Shown here piece after piece: positions 1 to 8,500 of a stretch of DNA of 45,772 bases. This DNA comes from Colimorpha sp045576855. GTDB lineage: Bacteria > Bacteroidota > Bacteroidia > Bacteroidales > P3. The notes under the pieces are model-generated. The model saw only the letters and a program-made list of their open reading frames with translations, ran no database searches and was not told the origin of the DNA. The stretch covers positions 1-45,772 of the forward strand of contig JAZNHG010000016.1 in assembly GCA_045576855.1 (NCBI GenBank), written 5' to 3'. Each line of letters starts with the position of its first letter. Within the stretch, counting starts at the first letter, position 1. Position numbers and translations under genes: made by a program.

Positions 1-96
1 ACACGCTATCTCTTTCTTCTCATCCGTTTCAATGTCCTTTCGCTTCCCTCCGCAGGGCCCTTCTCAACAAGCCCCGTTTTTCGTCGAAAGCGGATG

Positions 97-127
97 CAAA
101 GATACAACCATTTTCCATTCCGGCAAA
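97..127 (-). promoter_or_regulatory. Bacteroidetes-type promoter facing left
   Basis: Read on the minus strand, TTTG (127-124) is followed after 19 bases by TATCTTTG (104-97), matching the Bacteroidetes primary-sigma consensus TTTG/TAnnTTTG. It fires toward base 1, so the gene or RNA it serves lies to the left of the window. Confidence 0.6.
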
Positions 128-370
128 ATATTTTTTCAAAAAAAATTCCAAAAAGACCTCAATGCATTGATTGACAACACCGAAAAAACAAAACTTTTTT
201 TCACGCACTCCCCGTGCCGGCTCCGCAAAACAGCCCGCGACACCCCAAAATCTCACAAAAAACGCCTCCCCCGATGCGGAACGGCCGCCAAAAAAGGCGC
301 CATATCCAAATATTGCACTGAATATCAACTCTGTAAGCACAAAAACACAGCTTTCGAAGGCACGGAACCA

Positions 371-498
371 CCTGTTGCGAGGCAAAAAAACGCCTCCGCA
401 ACAGCCTCAGTATGAGGTCCCCAACCTACCATCGACTTACCATCGACTTACCATCGACTTACCAACTCCTTACCAACACCTACCGCGGTAGGCGTTGG
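371..498 (+). repeat. Family-1 11-bp-unit element, copy 1
   Basis: The head (371-405) folds as a hairpin: CTGTTGCG..AGGC, a run of A, then GCCT.CGCAACAG. After a short linker come five 11-bp units: three copies of CATCGACTTAC, then CAACTCCTTAC and CAACACCTAC. The element closes with an inverted repeat at 473-498 (CCAACACCTACC / GGTAGGCGTTGG) in which the last unit is mirrored. Copies 2 and 3 lie at 13392-13524 and 44304-44435. No coding function is seen. Confidence 0.75.
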
Positions 499-553
499 GA
501 TGCCCTTCGCACGGACCTCGGTGGGCGATGGAAAGTAAAATACTATACGAGAA

Positions 554-576
554 GGGGGCGAGTTGTGCTCGCCCCC
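554..576 (-). terminator. Terminator hairpin after GH20 gene
   Basis: A perfect 9-bp stem, GGGGGCGAG / CTCGCCCCC with loop TTGTG, sits just beyond the minus-strand stop at 581-583. On the minus strand it is followed by a moderately T-rich stretch (TTCTCGTATAGTATTTTAC). It probably ends the pdxJ-CDF-GH20 transcript. Confidence 0.6.
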
Positions 577-580
577 GGGT

Positions 581-3148
581 CTATCGGACTATGATTTCGT
601 CGGTGAATATATAGGATGGCTGACCCGGAGCGGGGTGCCACGAGGGTAGCGGACCGGGATTGGGGACGACGACTCTAATATGTGAATAGTGGGTAGTGGA
701 TAGTGGATGGCGTATGGGGACGGTATAATTCTTGAGGCGCATGCCGGTCTCGCGGGGGTCCATGACGAAGTGCTTGTCGGCCACGAGCTGCCAGACCTTG
801 CCGTCGACCGAGGCATAGACCTTGATTTCGGTCGGGGCCAGGATCCAGTCGAAGGTGTTCTGCATGAAGCGCATGGAGATTTCAGTCGGCAGTTGGCGGT
901 TGGCTGTCGGCAGCTGGATGACGGCGTCGATGCTGTCGCCCCAGTAGCCCTGCCAGTGTCCGTCGGCGTAGGTGGCGCTGCTGCCCAGCTGGCCGTCGAC
1001 GAGGGCTTCGGGGCCGCCGCCGCTGTAGATGGCCTTGTATGTGCTGTACTGCGTGTTGAGGGTTATCCTGGCGCCCATGCCGAGGTGGCTCAGCAGGTAC
1101 TGTTCGCTGACGACGCCCTCGCCGTATTCATTGTAGCTGATGGCGCGGATGGTGGCGGAGCGCTCCAGGGGGAAGGGGCCGCTGTAGCGGGTGGAGGTGG
1201 AGTCGGGCTCTGAGCCGTCGAGGGTGTAGTAGATGGGGCGGTCGTTGTAGAGGGTGCGGAGAGAGACCGTGGGTAGTGGGTAGTGGATAGTGGGTAGCAC
1301 CTGGACCCGAGTGCTATCCACTCCCCCACTCCCCACTCTCATAAATACATGCCGGTCGAGGTCCAGTACCTCGCGTGCGAGCGCGTCGTATCTATTCATT
1401 ACAACATAGCGTTCGTAGTCGCCGTTCTCTTGATCCCAAAGATTCAGATAGAACATCTTAAGAACACTAAGGTCTTGTAAATACAAGTCAGCATTATCTT
1501 TAATGGTGCCTTCTAAATCCACTCCTTCCTGCATATCCCCTTTCAGCAACTTGTATATAAAAAGCCTTAACATGGCCTTTTTCACCGTAGCCCTTATTCT
1601 ATCCAAAGCATATGCTGCATGCGGATTTTTATATGTAACCTTTATGGTATCCAATGCTTTCATCACATTAGCCACACGTGAATAAACCGCAGCATCATTG
1701 GTATTGTCAGGGTTAAAGTTGAGCAGAGGTTCCATGAGGGCGGCGGAGGTGTACCAGTCGCCGACAGCGGGGTTGTACATGAGGGCGCCGACGGCGTAGA
1801 GCTGGTCGGTGAGCGGCGAGGACAAGTCCTCGCCCACCGGACGAAGCCCATAGAACAGACGCTCGAAGTTCCGGTTGAACTGCTCCTCGCGCAGGCGCAA
1901 CTCCTCGGGGTCGTCGGTCTTCAGCGGATTCCAAGCCATCTCGGCGGCCCAGTACTGGGCGTGCCAGCTGTTGTCGAAGAGGGCCTCGCCGTTGTCGTCC
2001 CAGCAGGTGAGCATGGCACCCTCGGCGCCGTCGCGGTAGCCGTCACGATAGAGATTGGCGATGTTCTTGATGTAGCGCTGCGGCGTGGAGGTCATAGTGG
2101 CGCTGTGGCCCGTCGAGGCGGCCACCCAGAAGGGGTTGCCCTGCTCCTTGAAAGGCCGTATCAGGTGCGTGAAGCTGTCGATAGGCTCGTAGGCCCACAT
2201 GATGTAGGTCATGTCCTTGGGCAGCTGGCGCATCATCTCGGGGTTCTTGGCCACGATGTCGCCCCACATGGCCAGCCTGATTGCGTTGGTTCCCTCGGAC
2301 TTCACCATCTCGTAGCAACGGTTGATGAAATCCACATAGACCTGATCGGCGCCTTTCTCGTCCACCAGTTTCTTGGCGCGGCCAGTGCCGAGCTGCTCGG
2401 TCTCGTCGCAGTTGATGATAAAGAAGGGCGAGTTGGGGATGCGATTGTAAGCGGCCTTGATGCGCTTGCGCAGGAATTCGTAGGTATCCTCATTGCTGGG
2501 GTCGAAGTTGGCCTTACTGTCCATCAGGTGCTGATAGAACGGGATGCGTAGCGTTTTCTCAGCATGGGCGAAAAGCTGGAGGTTGATGACCTCATCGGGG
2601 TGCGGCTTACAGTCAGCGAGGTAAGCGGGCGCCAGGTCGGGGAACTCCTCCTGGTAGAGGGTGTGTTCGGTGTAGTAGTTGCAGAAGTTGTACTTCAGGG
2701 CATGCAGCGTCTGCCATTGTTTCTGGCGGTAGGCAGCGTGCGGCACGGGCCCGCGGCTTTGGTCGTCCATCCAGCCGCGGTATCTATATGCCGGCCAGTC
2801 GAGGATGGTGCAGCAGGGCATGGTGTCGTGCAGCTGACGCAGCTGACCGAGGGTCAGACGGGCAAACTCCAAGCCCTTGGCACCCTCGTACTCGATGGTG
2901 ATCTTGCGAGGCTCGATGGTCAAGCGGTAAGCCTGGCTCCAGTTGCCGTCGAAATGAGGCTCCTGCGGTCCTCGTCCCCATTTAACGCGCTGTTCCTTCA
3001 CCTTGGCCTTGGCCAGCACACACGACTTGCCCTCCGGTGAGAGGGTCACCTCCTGCGGCGTGGGTATCAGGCCGAGGTTGACTTGGTTCTCCTGTGCCGC
3101 CACCGTCAGCCCGACGGCCAGCAGCATGATTATCATTATCCGTTTCAT
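581..3148 (-). CDS. Secreted GH20-type beta-N-acetylhexosaminidase
   Basis: The 855-residue protein starts with a signal peptide (MKRIMIIMLLAVGLTVAAQ). A GH20 N-terminal alpha/beta domain follows, then a TIM barrel with the Asp-Glu pair at D248-E249 (context INCDETEQ) expected to act in substrate-assisted hydrolysis of terminal GlcNAc or GalNAc. At about 640-690 is a chitobiase/hexosaminidase C-terminal module (YYTLDGSEP), and at about 700-850 an F5/8-type (discoidin-like) carbohydrate-binding domain. No T9SS tail is obvious. It is 12 bases downstream of the CDF gene and probably in the pdxJ operon. Oddly, three heptamer arrays lie in frame within it (687-710, 884-917, 1267-1297), giving Pro/Thr/His/Tyr/Leu-rich peptides. 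The family call is good; the substrate is inferred. Confidence 0.8.
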   Translation of the reverse strand: MKRIMIIMLLAVGLTVAAQENQVNLGLIPTPQEVTLSPEGKSCVLAKAKVKEQRVKWGRGPQEPHFDGNWSQAYRLTIEPRKITIEYEGAKGLEFARLTLGQLRQLHDTMPCCTILDWPAYRYRGWMDDQSRGPVPHAAYRQKQWQTLHALKYNFCNYYTEHTLYQEEFPDLAPAYLADCKPHPDEVINLQLFAHAEKTLRIPFYQHLMDSKANFDPSNEDTYEFLRKRIKAAYNRIPNSPFFIINCDETEQLGTGRAKKLVDEKGADQVYVDFINRCYEMVKSEGTNAIRLAMWGDIVAKNPEMMRQLPKDMTYIMWAYEPIDSFTHLIRPFKEQGNPFWVAASTGHSATMTSTPQRYIKNIANLYRDGYRDGAEGAMLTCWDDNGEALFDNSWHAQYWAAEMAWNPLKTDDPEELRLREEQFNRNFERLFYGLRPVGEDLSSPLTDQLYAVGALMYNPAVGDWYTSAALMEPLLNFNPDNTNDAAVYSRVANVMKALDTIKVTYKNPHAAYALDRIRATVKKAMLRLFIYKLLKGDMQEGVDLEGTIKDNADLYLQDLSVLKMFYLNLWDQENGDYERYVVMNRYDALAREVLDLDRHVFMRVGSGGVDSTRVQVLPTIHYPLPTVSLRTLYNDRPIYYTLDGSEPDSTSTRYSGPFPLERSATIRAISYNEYGEGVVSEQYLLSHLGMGARITLNTQYSTYKAIYSGGGPEALVDGQLGSSATYADGHWQGYWGDSIDAVIQLPTANRQLPTEISMRFMQNTFDWILAPTEIKVYASVDGKVWQLVADKHFVMDPRETGMRLKNYTVPIRHPLSTTHYSHIRVVVPNPGPLPSWHPAPGQPSYIFTDEIIVR
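687..710. repeat. TAGTGGR heptamer array inside GH20 gene
   Basis: TAGTGGG, TAGTGGA, TAGTGGA and a partial copy follow one another with a 7-bp period. On the coding strand this reads as part of the peptide RHPLSTTHYSH near residue 815, inside the F5/8-type domain. Confidence 0.7.
884..917. repeat. Degenerate AGTTGGC heptamer array inside GH20 gene
   Basis: Successive heptamers AGTCGGC, AGTTGGC, GGTTGGC, TGTCGGC and AGCTGG keep a 7-bp period. They encode LPTANRQLPTE near residues 745-755. Confidence 0.6.
1267..1297. repeat. Second TAGTGGR heptamer array inside GH20 gene
   Basis: TAGTGGG, TAGTGGA, TAGTGGG lie in tandem with partial flanking copies. They encode LPTIHYPLPT near residues 617-627, between the catalytic barrel region and the chitobiase C-terminal module. 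Related low-complexity bases continue to about 1340. Confidence 0.7.
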
Positions 3149-3160
3149 AGGTTTAGGTTT

Positions 3161-4261
3161 TCACTCACTATAATTATGGTCCACCACGATGCTCACCTGC
3201 ATGTCGGGCACCAGGGGTTGTATCTCGGCGGCCACCCGGGCCACGAGGGCGTCCTCGTCCACATTGTCGGCGGGCACGATGTCGACCGAAAGCATGCGGT
3301 CCTGTTCCGAATAGTAGAAGGCGTGCGCTTGGATGATGTCCTTGTGGTTCGCCACCACCTGCATGACGGCCGCCTGCAGTTCCGCCCGTCGGTTGTCGCC
3401 GGTGGCCACGCTGTAGAAGCCCACGGTCATGATGATGCCGTGGCGGGCGAACATCTCGGTAGCGATGCGGCGGCCCAGGCCGTGGATGTCGTAGGCCGTC
3501 AGGGTGTCGCGGACGCTGACATGGAGCGAGCCGATGATGACGCTCGGCCCGTAGTTGTGCAGTATCAGGTCGTAGACGCCCTGCACCTCGTCGAAGGCCA
3601 TCACCTCTTTCTTGATTTCGTTGGTCAGCTCCTTCGGGATGCTGGTGCCCAGCAGCTGGTTGATGGGCGAGGCCAGCATCTCGACGCCGGCCTTGATGAT
3701 GACCAGCGAGATGAGGGCGCCCAGTATGCCGTCGAGCGACACCTGCCACAGCAGCATGATGCCCGCCGAGACGAGCGTTGCCGCGGTGATGATGGCGTCG
3801 AACAGGGCGTCGGAGCCCGAGGCCACCAGGGCGTCGCTCTTCAGCTGTTCGCCCTTGTGCTTCACATAGCGTCCCAGCAGCAGTTTAACCACGATGGCCA
3901 CGATGATGACCACCAGCGTGGCGGTGGTGTACGAGGGCTCTGTGGGATTGAAGAGTTTCTTCACCGACTCGATGAGCGACGTCACGCCCGCCGACAGCAC
4001 GATGACGGCGATGATGATGGCGCTGAAATACTCTATGCGGCCGTGGCCGAAGGGATGCTTGCGGTCTGCCGGACGCAGCGAGAGCTTGGTGCCCACGATG
4101 GTGATGATGCTCGACAGGGCGTCGCTGAGGTTGTTCACGGCGTCCATCACGATGGCCACACTGTTGGCCAGCAAGCCCACCGCCGCCTTGAAGGCCGCCA
4201 GCAGAACGTTGGTCACAATGCCGACCCAACTGGTTCTGATAATCTGCGAGCTCCTGTCCAT
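3161..4261 (-). CDS. Cation diffusion facilitator (CDF) metal exporter
   Basis: The 366-residue protein has several hydrophobic helices and a soluble cytoplasmic C-terminal domain. Helix 2 holds the metal-site motif MDAVNNLSDALSS, and the loop HPFGHGRIEYFSA is a CDF hallmark. Where many zinc CDFs have HxxxD in helix 5, this one reads SDALFDA (DxxxD), a pattern described for manganese-type CDFs, so Mn rather than Zn export is possible. CDF proteins exchange divalent cations for protons at the inner membrane as homodimers. The start lies 2 bases after the pdxJ stop and the stop 12 bases before the GH20 start, so the three are probably co-transcribed. Family call is firm; metal is inferred. Confidence 0.88.
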   Translation of the reverse strand: MDRSSQIIRTSWVGIVTNVLLAAFKAAVGLLANSVAIVMDAVNNLSDALSSIITIVGTKLSLRPADRKHPFGHGRIEYFSAIIIAVIVLSAGVTSLIESVKKLFNPTEPSYTTATLVVIIVAIVVKLLLGRYVKHKGEQLKSDALVASGSDALFDAIITAATLVSAGIMLLWQVSLDGILGALISLVIIKAGVEMLASPINQLLGTSIPKELTNEIKKEVMAFDEVQGVYDLILHNYGPSVIIGSLHVSVRDTLTAYDIHGLGRRIATEMFARHGIIMTVGFYSVATGDNRRAELQAAVMQVVANHKDIIQAHAFYYSEQDRMLSVDIVPADNVDEDALVARVAAEIQPLVPDMQVSIVVDHNYSE

Positions 4262-4263
4262 CT

Positions 4264-4998
4264 CTATTTCAGGCAGTCAAGATAACGATGTATCGTCTCC
4301 TCGATGCCGAGGTAGAGGGCGTCGGAGATGAGGGCGTGGCCGATGCTGACCTCGTCGCACCAAGGTATCTGCTGGTGGAAGAAGGCCAGGTTCTCCAGCG
4401 AGAGGTCGTGGCCGGCGTTGAGACCCAGGCCGCAGTCGCGCGCCACCTTGGCGGCCTCCACGAAGGGGGCGATGGCCTCGTCGCGGCCGGCTGCATAGCG
4501 GCTTGCATAACTTTCCGTGTACAGCTCCACACGGTCCGTGCCCGTCCGCGCCGCCATCTCGATCATCTTCGGGTTGGCGTCGATGAAGATGCTCACGCGG
4601 ATGCCGCTGGCCTTGAACTCCTTGACCACATCGCAGAGGTAGTCCTGATTCTTGACCGTGTCCCAGCCGGCGTTGCTCGTCAGCACTCCCTCGGCGTCGG
4701 GCACCAGCGTCACCTGCGCGGGCTGGATCTCCTTCACCAGGTCGATGAAACCGTAGGGTCGACTCTTGGACACCCCTTTGGGGTTGCCCTCGATATTGTA
4801 TTCCACATTTATCAGCGGCTTGATAGCCAGCGCGTCGGCGTAGCGGATATGCCGCTCGTCGGGCCGCGGATGCACCGTGATACCCTGCGCACCGAAGCGC
4901 TCGCAGTCCACGGCAAATTTTAGCACATCAGGCGTGTTACCACCCCGCGCATTGCGGATAGTCGCCACCTTGTTGATATTGACACTCAGCTTGGTCAT
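4264..4998 (-). CDS. pdxJ: Pyridoxine 5'-phosphate synthase
   Basis: This 244-residue TIM-barrel enzyme condenses 1-deoxy-D-xylulose 5-phosphate with 3-amino-2-oxopropyl phosphate to pyridoxine 5'-phosphate, the last ring-forming step of the DXP-dependent vitamin B6 route. The opening MTKLSVNINKVATIRNARGG, the segment TVHPRPDERHIR and the ending GHALISDALYLG are typical. The start at 4998 is chosen because the family begins at MTKLSVN and because a promoter at 5025-5055 lies between it and the in-frame ATG upstream at 5085. It heads the pdxJ-CDF-GH20 cluster; pdxA and other B6 genes are not in the window. Confidence 0.95.
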   Translation of the reverse strand: MTKLSVNINKVATIRNARGGNTPDVLKFAVDCERFGAQGITVHPRPDERHIRYADALAIKPLINVEYNIEGNPKGVSKSRPYGFIDLVKEIQPAQVTLVPDAEGVLTSNAGWDTVKNQDYLCDVVKEFKASGIRVSIFIDANPKMIEMAARTGTDRVELYTESYASRYAAGRDEAIAPFVEAAKVARDCGLGLNAGHDLSLENLAFFHQQIPWCDEVSIGHALISDALYLGIEETIHRYLDCLK

Positions 4999-5024
4999 CG
5001 TTGTATTGATATTAAATTCGGCGG

Positions 5025-5055
5025 CAAAATTACAAAGAATCAGCGACCTGGCAAA
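5025..5055 (-). promoter_or_regulatory. Promoter of pdxJ
   Basis: On the minus strand TTTG (5055-5052) and TAATTTTG (5032-5025) are 19 bases apart, fitting the Bacteroidetes -33/-7 consensus. The leader to the pdxJ ATG at 4998 would be about 20 bases. Confidence 0.65.
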
Positions 5056-5205
5056 ATATTTTTTCCGCAGACACAAAACCGGCAACCGGGGACCGGAACC
5101 GCGCTTAGCTTTTGGCTGAGAGTGTCACCGACCCGGCATTTAAATCTTTTTAATAAATCTTATTTGCAAAATCCAAATGTACACAGAGAGGGTTGGAATC
5201 GAAAA

Positions 5206-5260
5206 TTGGGAATTGAGAATTGAGAATGAATAGTTGGCAGTTGGCAGTTGACAGTAGGCA
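5206..5260. repeat. Two adjoining heptamer arrays
   Basis: GAATTGA, GAATTGA, GAATGAA runs into AGTTGGC, AGTTGGC, AGTTGAC, AGTAGGC, all with a 7-bp period. This is a junction between two different heptamer words with no spacer. Confidence 0.65.
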
Positions 5261-5332
5261 ATTCGTAGTTGACTAATATTCACCATTCTTCATCCATTAT
5301 TCATCACTCAAACATCCGCCCTCCGACCTCCG

Positions 5333-5413
5333 CTCTGGCAGGGGTCATCCTTGCACCAACGATGCATCAACCATGCACCATCCTTGCACCATCCTTGCAT
5401 TTTAACATTTCGG
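5333..5413 (-). repeat. Family-2 11-bp-unit element, copy A
   Basis: On the minus strand the head CCGAAATGTTAAAA is followed by five 11-bp units: TGCAAGGATGG twice, TGCATGGTTGA, TGCATCGTTGG and TGCAAGGATGA. It ends with an imperfect inverted repeat, CCCCTGCCAGAG. Copies B and C lie at 35702-35772 and 36124-36206. Confidence 0.75.
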
Positions 5414-5591
5414 ATGCCTCTGTGGCGGATGGATAAAATCAAGCCACTCGCCCGCTGCCCTCCTCACACCACCAAAGAGAACCCGGGGAAATAGTCTTGA
5501 AGCAGGACATATTTATATCCTGTACAATTCCACCCGACCTTCATTGCACTACATTTCTTTTTACACCCAGCCTGGCAAAACGACAGAGAAT

Positions 5592-8500
5592 CTATATCAA
5601 TATTATTGGAGACACAATCTTTCTGGCATCCTTCATACAACACCTCACGACATCATATTCGTATCCCACCCGGTTCAGTTTGCCCAAAAGTTCCAAGTAT
5701 CCGGACTTGAAAAACTGCGGTGCCATTCCTTTGAAGCACATCGAAATCATATTTGTCACCGAAGACTGGGCTTGCTTTTTATTCTTTGAGCCACGCACAA
5801 TAGCCAAGCTTGCATTTATAGCCACCGAAATCAGGTACGGGTTGCGTTCCATCGAGAGACAAATATTATAGAATTTGTTTTCTTCGCCATTCTCCATCTG
5901 TCTGTATTCATTCACGACGTCCTCTGTTGCATAATCCACACCTATCACACAGCACTCAGAAAGGAAACGCGAAAAGCATCGTGCCACCTCGGCTCCCTCG
6001 ATAGCATAGACGGCTATTTCTGTTGAAATATACGGTACATTCGTATGTTCGAAGTTTTCTTCCGACACGAAACAATGGCCAGCTTCCAGCATCAAACAGC
6101 CCGAGGCGCAAAACAAACGTGCACCAAGACGCTTCTCCGTGCCACCGACAGCCAAAGTCTCGACCGAGTTTTTCACAACACAATGACTATCCATCCAGCG
6201 AACCAACTCCGAGAGGCGCCGCACTCTGTCAGTGCACAAATCCGCATCGTATCGCGTTATGACAGAAGGATTTATCGCCTTTAGATAATCCATGTTCACA
6301 TTAACCACTGTCCCTTTAGACTCGTATTTGATATACTCATACAACGCACCAGAAACAATGAATTTGCGTGAATATGTGTAATTGTTCTTGACAGCAAACT
6401 CGAACAAAAGCAACAAAGAAGTGATATCCAGGACCAGTCCGGTCTCCTCGCCCACCATCTGCAGCCCTGCTGCCATGTACGCCTTCAAAGATTGCGTGTG
6501 AACTTTGAAATCGGAAAACAGAAGACCATAATAACCCTCTATCAAATGTTCATGTTCTATCAGACTAACCAACAACCCCTTCCCGTCTTGGTATTCAGCG
6601 ATACGGTTCCTCCTGTTGGAGGCGTAGTCTTTGGCTTGTGGATCGAGCTGTAAAATACACTCCTGCAGACTCTCCAAAGGCCGGGTCATATCCAACCTAA
6701 ACGGATGGAGGTATCTGTTGCCCCCTGTCTCCGTTGCCTCTTTCATAATATCGTATGCCAATTTGGCATACTTGTTCTGAATCAGAACAATCTCATATAT
6801 AGTTTTCTCCCCGCAATTATTCCATTCTGCCAGTTCTCCTTTTGTTTTTCCGATTAATGCATCGCCCAGCGGCGTGCCGGCAACAGCCTTGACCATCTTC
6901 CGCCGTTGGTCTTTCTCACCACAAAGCACATACGAGCCATCCTCTACGACTCCGTACTCCTGATTTACCATAGAACAGATTGGCCCGTGTAGAGACTCTG
7001 CATGATACAGGAAGCGAACGTCATCCGGCCCACAGATGGCATTGTCATAAAGAAAAACAAGAGCCGTCTGGGCATATCCATTCTTTACGAATGCATCATA
7101 CACGATGCGTATATTTCTGACGCTCGTCAGTTTGAGATTCAATACCTGACTCTCAAACTGACCCAGACGATCTGGTGCAACATAAGACAACACTTCAAGA
7201 TAGTTCACAAATACCCGTTCGCTTTCAGGCTGTCTTTCCCTCAAAATGGTTATTACCTCCAGCGCATTTTGGTAATCAGGTATCTGCATCGACAAATCGA
7301 ATTCCTTCATCAGCAGAGCAACCTCAATCGGGTGCCCCGCCTTTCTGTTCCTGTTCAACAACCTAAACAATCTCGGCTGGTATTCTGTCTTTGTGGACAA
7401 TATCTCCAAAAAAACCCTAAGCCTCAGGTCATACGTCTCCTCATCCACCTTCTCATTCAATATTGCATAGGCATCCTCCTCATCGCCGTTCTCGTGCAGA
7501 AGCAGGGCAACATAAGGCAGCATTTCCGCATCAAACCTATCCAGCTGCTCTTTCAATCCACTTGTGTCCACTTTTCCTACCAATGTCTGCTCACACAGCA
7601 ATTGCAATACCAACAGATTAGTCTTGTTTTCGTACACTAGAGTTGACAGGTTCTCCTTTATCACCATCGCAGACTTCCCACAGATAGCAACCGCTATAGC
7701 GCCGGCACACATTGTGTCGACTACAATATTCTTTTCACGACATAGATTGAATATGTATGTCAAACGCTCTGGTTGCTTTCCGGCCCTTGTCATTGCAAAA
7801 AGCATCTGCAGCAACTGGCCATCAACATCCTGTTCTGTGATTTTCATTAAATCAAACGCCTCGTTCACCAGCCCCGACATCATCAACATTGAACTCCCCA
7901 TCACCGCATATTGGATTTTCTGTTCCTTGTTTCTCTCTGTATGGAGAAACGTATCGCGAAACGACTTGTTATCTGTAGCAACAAATCCCCAGTAATCTGC
8001 CAGTGCTTTTACCACATAATGCACATCAGCGATATCCGTTCGCGACAACAATTGATAGAACTTGTCTGCAAAAAGATAAGCTTCACGAAATGGCATTTGT
8101 TGTATTTGCGGAGCCTCTCTCGACAGGGGAATGAAAACAAATTTACTCCTATACCAATTAAGAATATAAAACCACGTCTTCAGATTATCATAGCACAAAT
8201 CCTCTGGTACATCAGGTACTGGCCCATCATAAAGAAAAGATGTATCAATAGATTTCCTCTCTAATATTGATGCCAATTCATACCTTAAGCCAATATTGCC
8301 CCGCATTTCTGTTGGCAATAGAGAGTACACCGCCTTGGCATCAGCAGAAACTGCCACTTCTACCACCACGCGGATTTCACTGGACTCTGGCAATTGATGG
8401 CATAACGACAGAGCACCCTCCTCGTCATTATTACGAAGCCTGTATTTAACCTCACCATCGTAGTTGTCATAATTAGCATTATCCAGCAAATATGCATCAT

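Larger units (their letters stand above)
1..580. other. Gene-poor left edge
   Basis: No open frame here looks like a gene: the overlapping frames of about 120 codons on both strands have low-complexity, Lys- or Phe-rich translations and no recognisable domain. The stretch holds a strong leftward promoter (97-127), one copy of the family-1 11-bp-unit element (371-498) and a hairpin just past the stop of the GH20 gene (554-576). The gene driven by the leftward promoter must begin outside the window, since the only ATG frames between the promoter and base 1 close at once. Confidence 0.6.
5056..5591. other. Repeat-filled gap left of the AT-rich gene
   Basis: No gene is seen. From left to right the gap holds an A/T-rich stretch, tandem heptamers at about 5206-5260 (GAATTGA words then AGTTGGC/AGTTGAC words), more loosely periodic sequence to 5330, a family-2 11-bp-unit element (5333-5413), and about 180 bases without recognised structure up to the stop of the 1184-residue gene. 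Confidence 0.6.

Noticed and set aside
1..127. rRNA operon leader driven by the leftward promoter
   Set aside because: The promoter is strong, but no 16S sequence lies within the window, so the target cannot be known.
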